Of a stretch of 64,000 bases of DNA, positions 62,519 through 64,000 are shown in pieces. The stretch spans positions 94,302 through 158,301 of the forward strand of contig NZ_JAUUTZ010000011.1 in NCBI RefSeq assembly GCF_030678915.1. The letters are read 5' to 3'. This DNA comes from Paracoccus wurundjeri (GTDB taxonomy: Bacteria > Pseudomonadota > Alphaproteobacteria > Rhodobacterales > Rhodobacteraceae). A program made the position numbers and the translations under genes. Numbering within the stretch: the first letter of the stretch is position 1; every line of letters begins with the position of its first letter. The notes beneath the pieces were generated by a model. That model saw nothing but the letters and a program-made list of their open reading frames with translations. It was not told where the DNA came from and made no database searches.

Positions 62519-63853
62519 ATGTCCTGGTTCAGTAAGGTTGCCTGGAAAGAGGGGCTGTTCATGCAGCCCCAGCATTTGCAGCAAGCTGATCGTTACCACG
62601 AGCATCTGGTCCATGCGCGGACCCGGTTGATCACGCCTTACCCGTGGGGGGTGGGCGAATTGGCGATTGACCGGGATCAGGCGCAGCAGGGCATGATCTC
62701 ATTACGGGCTGTGTCGGGGCTGATGCCTGACGGCACGCCATTCGATGCCCCCGATACCGGCCCGCTGCCAGTGGCCGTACCCGTGCCCGATGATGCCGCC
62801 GGGCAGTTCGTCTGGCTGACATTGCCCGACCGATCGCCGAATATGCGTGACACCGCCCCTTATGACGAAGAAGGATCCACGACGCGCTGGGGTATCGTGA
62901 CCGAGACAGTCAGCGATTCAGCCTCGTCCATGCGATCCGAGCAGATGCTTGAACTGGCCGTGCCGCGGTTGGAGCTTGCGATACGCAAGACGCCCCGGCC
63001 GGGCTATCAGAATATCCGTCTGGCCCGTATCACCGAAGTGCGCGACGGCGTCGTGACTTTGGATGAGACATTTCCGCCGCCTTCGCTGGTGATCGGGGCG
63101 CATCCGCAGATCCTGGGTTATCTGAATCGGGTGATCGGCTGGATTGAGGCCCGGCTTGAAAGTCTTGCCCGCTATGCGACAGACCCTTCGGCGGGCGGCG
63201 GTTTGCAGGCCAGCGATTACCTGATGCTGATGGCGCTCAATCGGCGGATTGGCGTTTTGCGGCATATGTCCCGCACCTTTGCCGTGCATCCCGAGGCACT
63301 GTATTGCGAATTGGTCTCGCTGGCCGGGGAACTGGCAACCTTTGACAGCGGTAACCGGCATGCGCCCGATTATGCGGCCTATGATCATGACGACCCGAAA
63401 GAGGCATTTTCCCAGATCGTGGCGGATATCCAGCGGCTGCTGTCCCGCGATGTTGGCAGGGCCATCCGTCTGCCGTTGCGTGAAGTGCGGCAGAACTCCT
63501 ATCTCGCGGAAGTCGCCGACCGCAACCTGTTCCGCGACGCGGCTTTCGTGATCGAGGTCGAAAGCGCGAAACCGCTGACCGAGGTGCAAAGCCAGTTCCC
63601 GGAACTGTGTAAAGTCGGGCCCAATACGCGCATGTCCGAGATCGTGAACAACAACCTGCCGGGCATTGCCCTGCAGCATCTGCCCAACCCGCCCAGACAG
63701 ATCCGCGTATTGTCCTCTAACGTGTATTTCCGGCTGGAAAAGAATTCACCCCTGTGGCGGGAATTTTCCACGGCGCCTGCGATCGGGATGCATTTCGCAG
63801 GTGACTGGCCGCATCTTAAATTGGAGCTATGGGCTGTACCCGAGAGGTCGTGA
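62519..63853 (+). CDS. tssK: Type VI secretion baseplate subunit TssK
   Basis: A 444-residue protein of normal TssK length that links the T6SS baseplate to the membrane complex. The N-terminus VAWKEGLFMQPQHLQQADRY is the family hallmark, and further blocks are LRAVSGLMPDGTPFDAP, QNIRLARITEVRDGVVTLDE, MALNRRIGVLRHMSR and NNLPGIALQHLPNPPRQI with the FRLEKNSPLW end segment. Its stop overlaps the next ATG by one base. It starts a T6SS operon that continues beyond the window. The putative envelope module directly upstream is on the same strand. Confidence 0.95.
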   Translation: MSWFSKVAWKEGLFMQPQHLQQADRYHEHLVHARTRLITPYPWGVGELAIDRDQAQQGMISLRAVSGLMPDGTPFDAPDTGPLPVAVPVPDDAAGQFVWLTLPDRSPNMRDTAPYDEEGSTTRWGIVTETVSDSASSMRSEQMLELAVPRLELAIRKTPRPGYQNIRLARITEVRDGVVTLDETFPPPSLVIGAHPQILGYLNRVIGWIEARLESLARYATDPSAGGGLQASDYLMLMALNRRIGVLRHMSRTFAVHPEALYCELVSLAGELATFDSGNRHAPDYAAYDHDDPKEAFSQIVADIQRLLSRDVGRAIRLPLREVRQNSYLAEVADRNLFRDAAFVIEVESAKPLTEVQSQFPELCKVGPNTRMSEIVNNNLPGIALQHLPNPPRQIRVLSSNVYFRLEKNSPLWREFSTAPAIGMHFAGDWPHLKLELWAVPERS

Positions 63854-64000
63854 TGGCTGCTGATGACGATGATGACAAGACGGTGTTCGGTGGGGCGCGG
63901 CCCGGCGGGGCCCCGTTCGGGCCGCCGGCGCCCGGGGGGGCGCCCCCCCCGGGGGGGGGGGGCGGGGGGGGCGGCGCCCCCGCCCCCCCGCGGGGGGGGG
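63853..64000 (+). CDS. tssL: Start of a TssL-like (IcmH/DotU) gene, cut off by the window end
   Basis: The ATG overlaps the tssK stop (TGATG). The first residues are MAADDDDDKTVFGGARPGGA, followed by a Pro/Gly stretch. An N-terminal acidic segment with a T-V-F motif and Pro/Gly linker before the DotU-like domain is what I expect of TssL proteins in alphaproteobacteria, and tssL commonly follows tssK. Thr10 may be a phosphorylation site of the kind read by FHA proteins in some T6SS. The last third of the visible frame lies in low-complexity, unreliable sequence. Confidence 0.6.
   Translation, partial: MAADDDDDKTVFGGARPGGAPFGPPAPGGAPPPGGGGGGGGAPAPPRGG
63918..64000. other. 83-base G/C-only tail, probably a sequence artefact
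   Basis: From 63918 to the end there is no A or T, only long runs of C and G (for example eleven or more consecutive G). Natural Pro/Gly-rich coding DNA would contain some A or T in third positions. This looks like low-quality assembly at a contig end, so nothing after about 63917 should be translated with trust. Confidence 0.75.

Overview
The window looks like the chromosome of a high-GC alphaproteobacterium of the Rhodobacteraceae, most likely Paracoccus or a close relative. This rests on remembered family resemblance, not a search. The pointers are an Mcl1-type malyl-CoA lyase, a SqdB-type UDP-sulfoquinovose synthase, a TSUP/TIGR02186 gene pair, an isoaspartyl-methyltransferase-like gene overlapping a TolC gene, a surE-pcm-nlpD string, and a kinase/FIST/LuxR-regulator trio of the sort found near C1 and alcohol-oxidation genes. 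No insertion sequence, prophage or CRISPR array was seen.

Region 1 (1-12.3 kb) is a sugar-acid catabolic locus. Three plus-strand genes (FAH-fold enzyme cut by the window start, SDR, ketoglutarate-semialdehyde-type dehydrogenase) converge on a long minus-strand run: Gfo/Idh oxidoreductase, TIM-barrel isomerase, DUF4432 epimerase-like protein, SDR, and a ribose-type ABC importer (permease, binding protein, double ATPase). A LacI-type regulator diverges from that run. The set fits a non-phosphorylating pentose route ending in 2-oxoglutarate.

Region 2 (12.3-18.2 kb) is a tartrate module: two paralogous decarboxylating dehydrogenases, two LysR regulators whose 3' ends overlap, and D-tartrate dehydratase. 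It is followed by a structured intergenic region and tRNA-Cys.

Region 3 (18.3-46.8 kb) is mainly housekeeping: TolC, NlpD/Pcm/SurE, TSUP transporter, malyl-CoA lyase, D-amino-acid transaminase, TM2 protein, ribulose-phosphate epimerase, a three-gene signalling operon (response regulator, FIST, hybrid kinase) with two secreted proteins downstream, SqdB, ArfB, Nudix, a PiT transporter, NAD salvage (PncB, PncA), TrhO, a glycosyltransferase-like protein, malic enzyme, an MFS exporter and a stand-alone Anbu proteasome-like protease.

Region 4 (47-64 kb) is the most unusual part. A compact minus-strand operon encodes two secreted or anchored small proteins, ExbB, a canonical ExbD, a second ExbD lacking the transmembrane Asp, and a TonB-like protein with no recognisable TonB C-terminal domain. 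Diverging from it are a DUF1036 protein, a peptidoglycan-binding-like secreted protein, a membrane-anchored fusion of a degenerate LytM domain and a lytic transglycosylase domain, and a roughly 2,546-residue autotransporter. Directly beyond lies the start of a type VI secretion locus (tssK, then the first codons of tssL). The gene order suggests one proton-motive-force-driven envelope/peptidoglycan module tied to surface display and type VI secretion; that link is inference. The last 83 bases contain only G and C and look unreliable.
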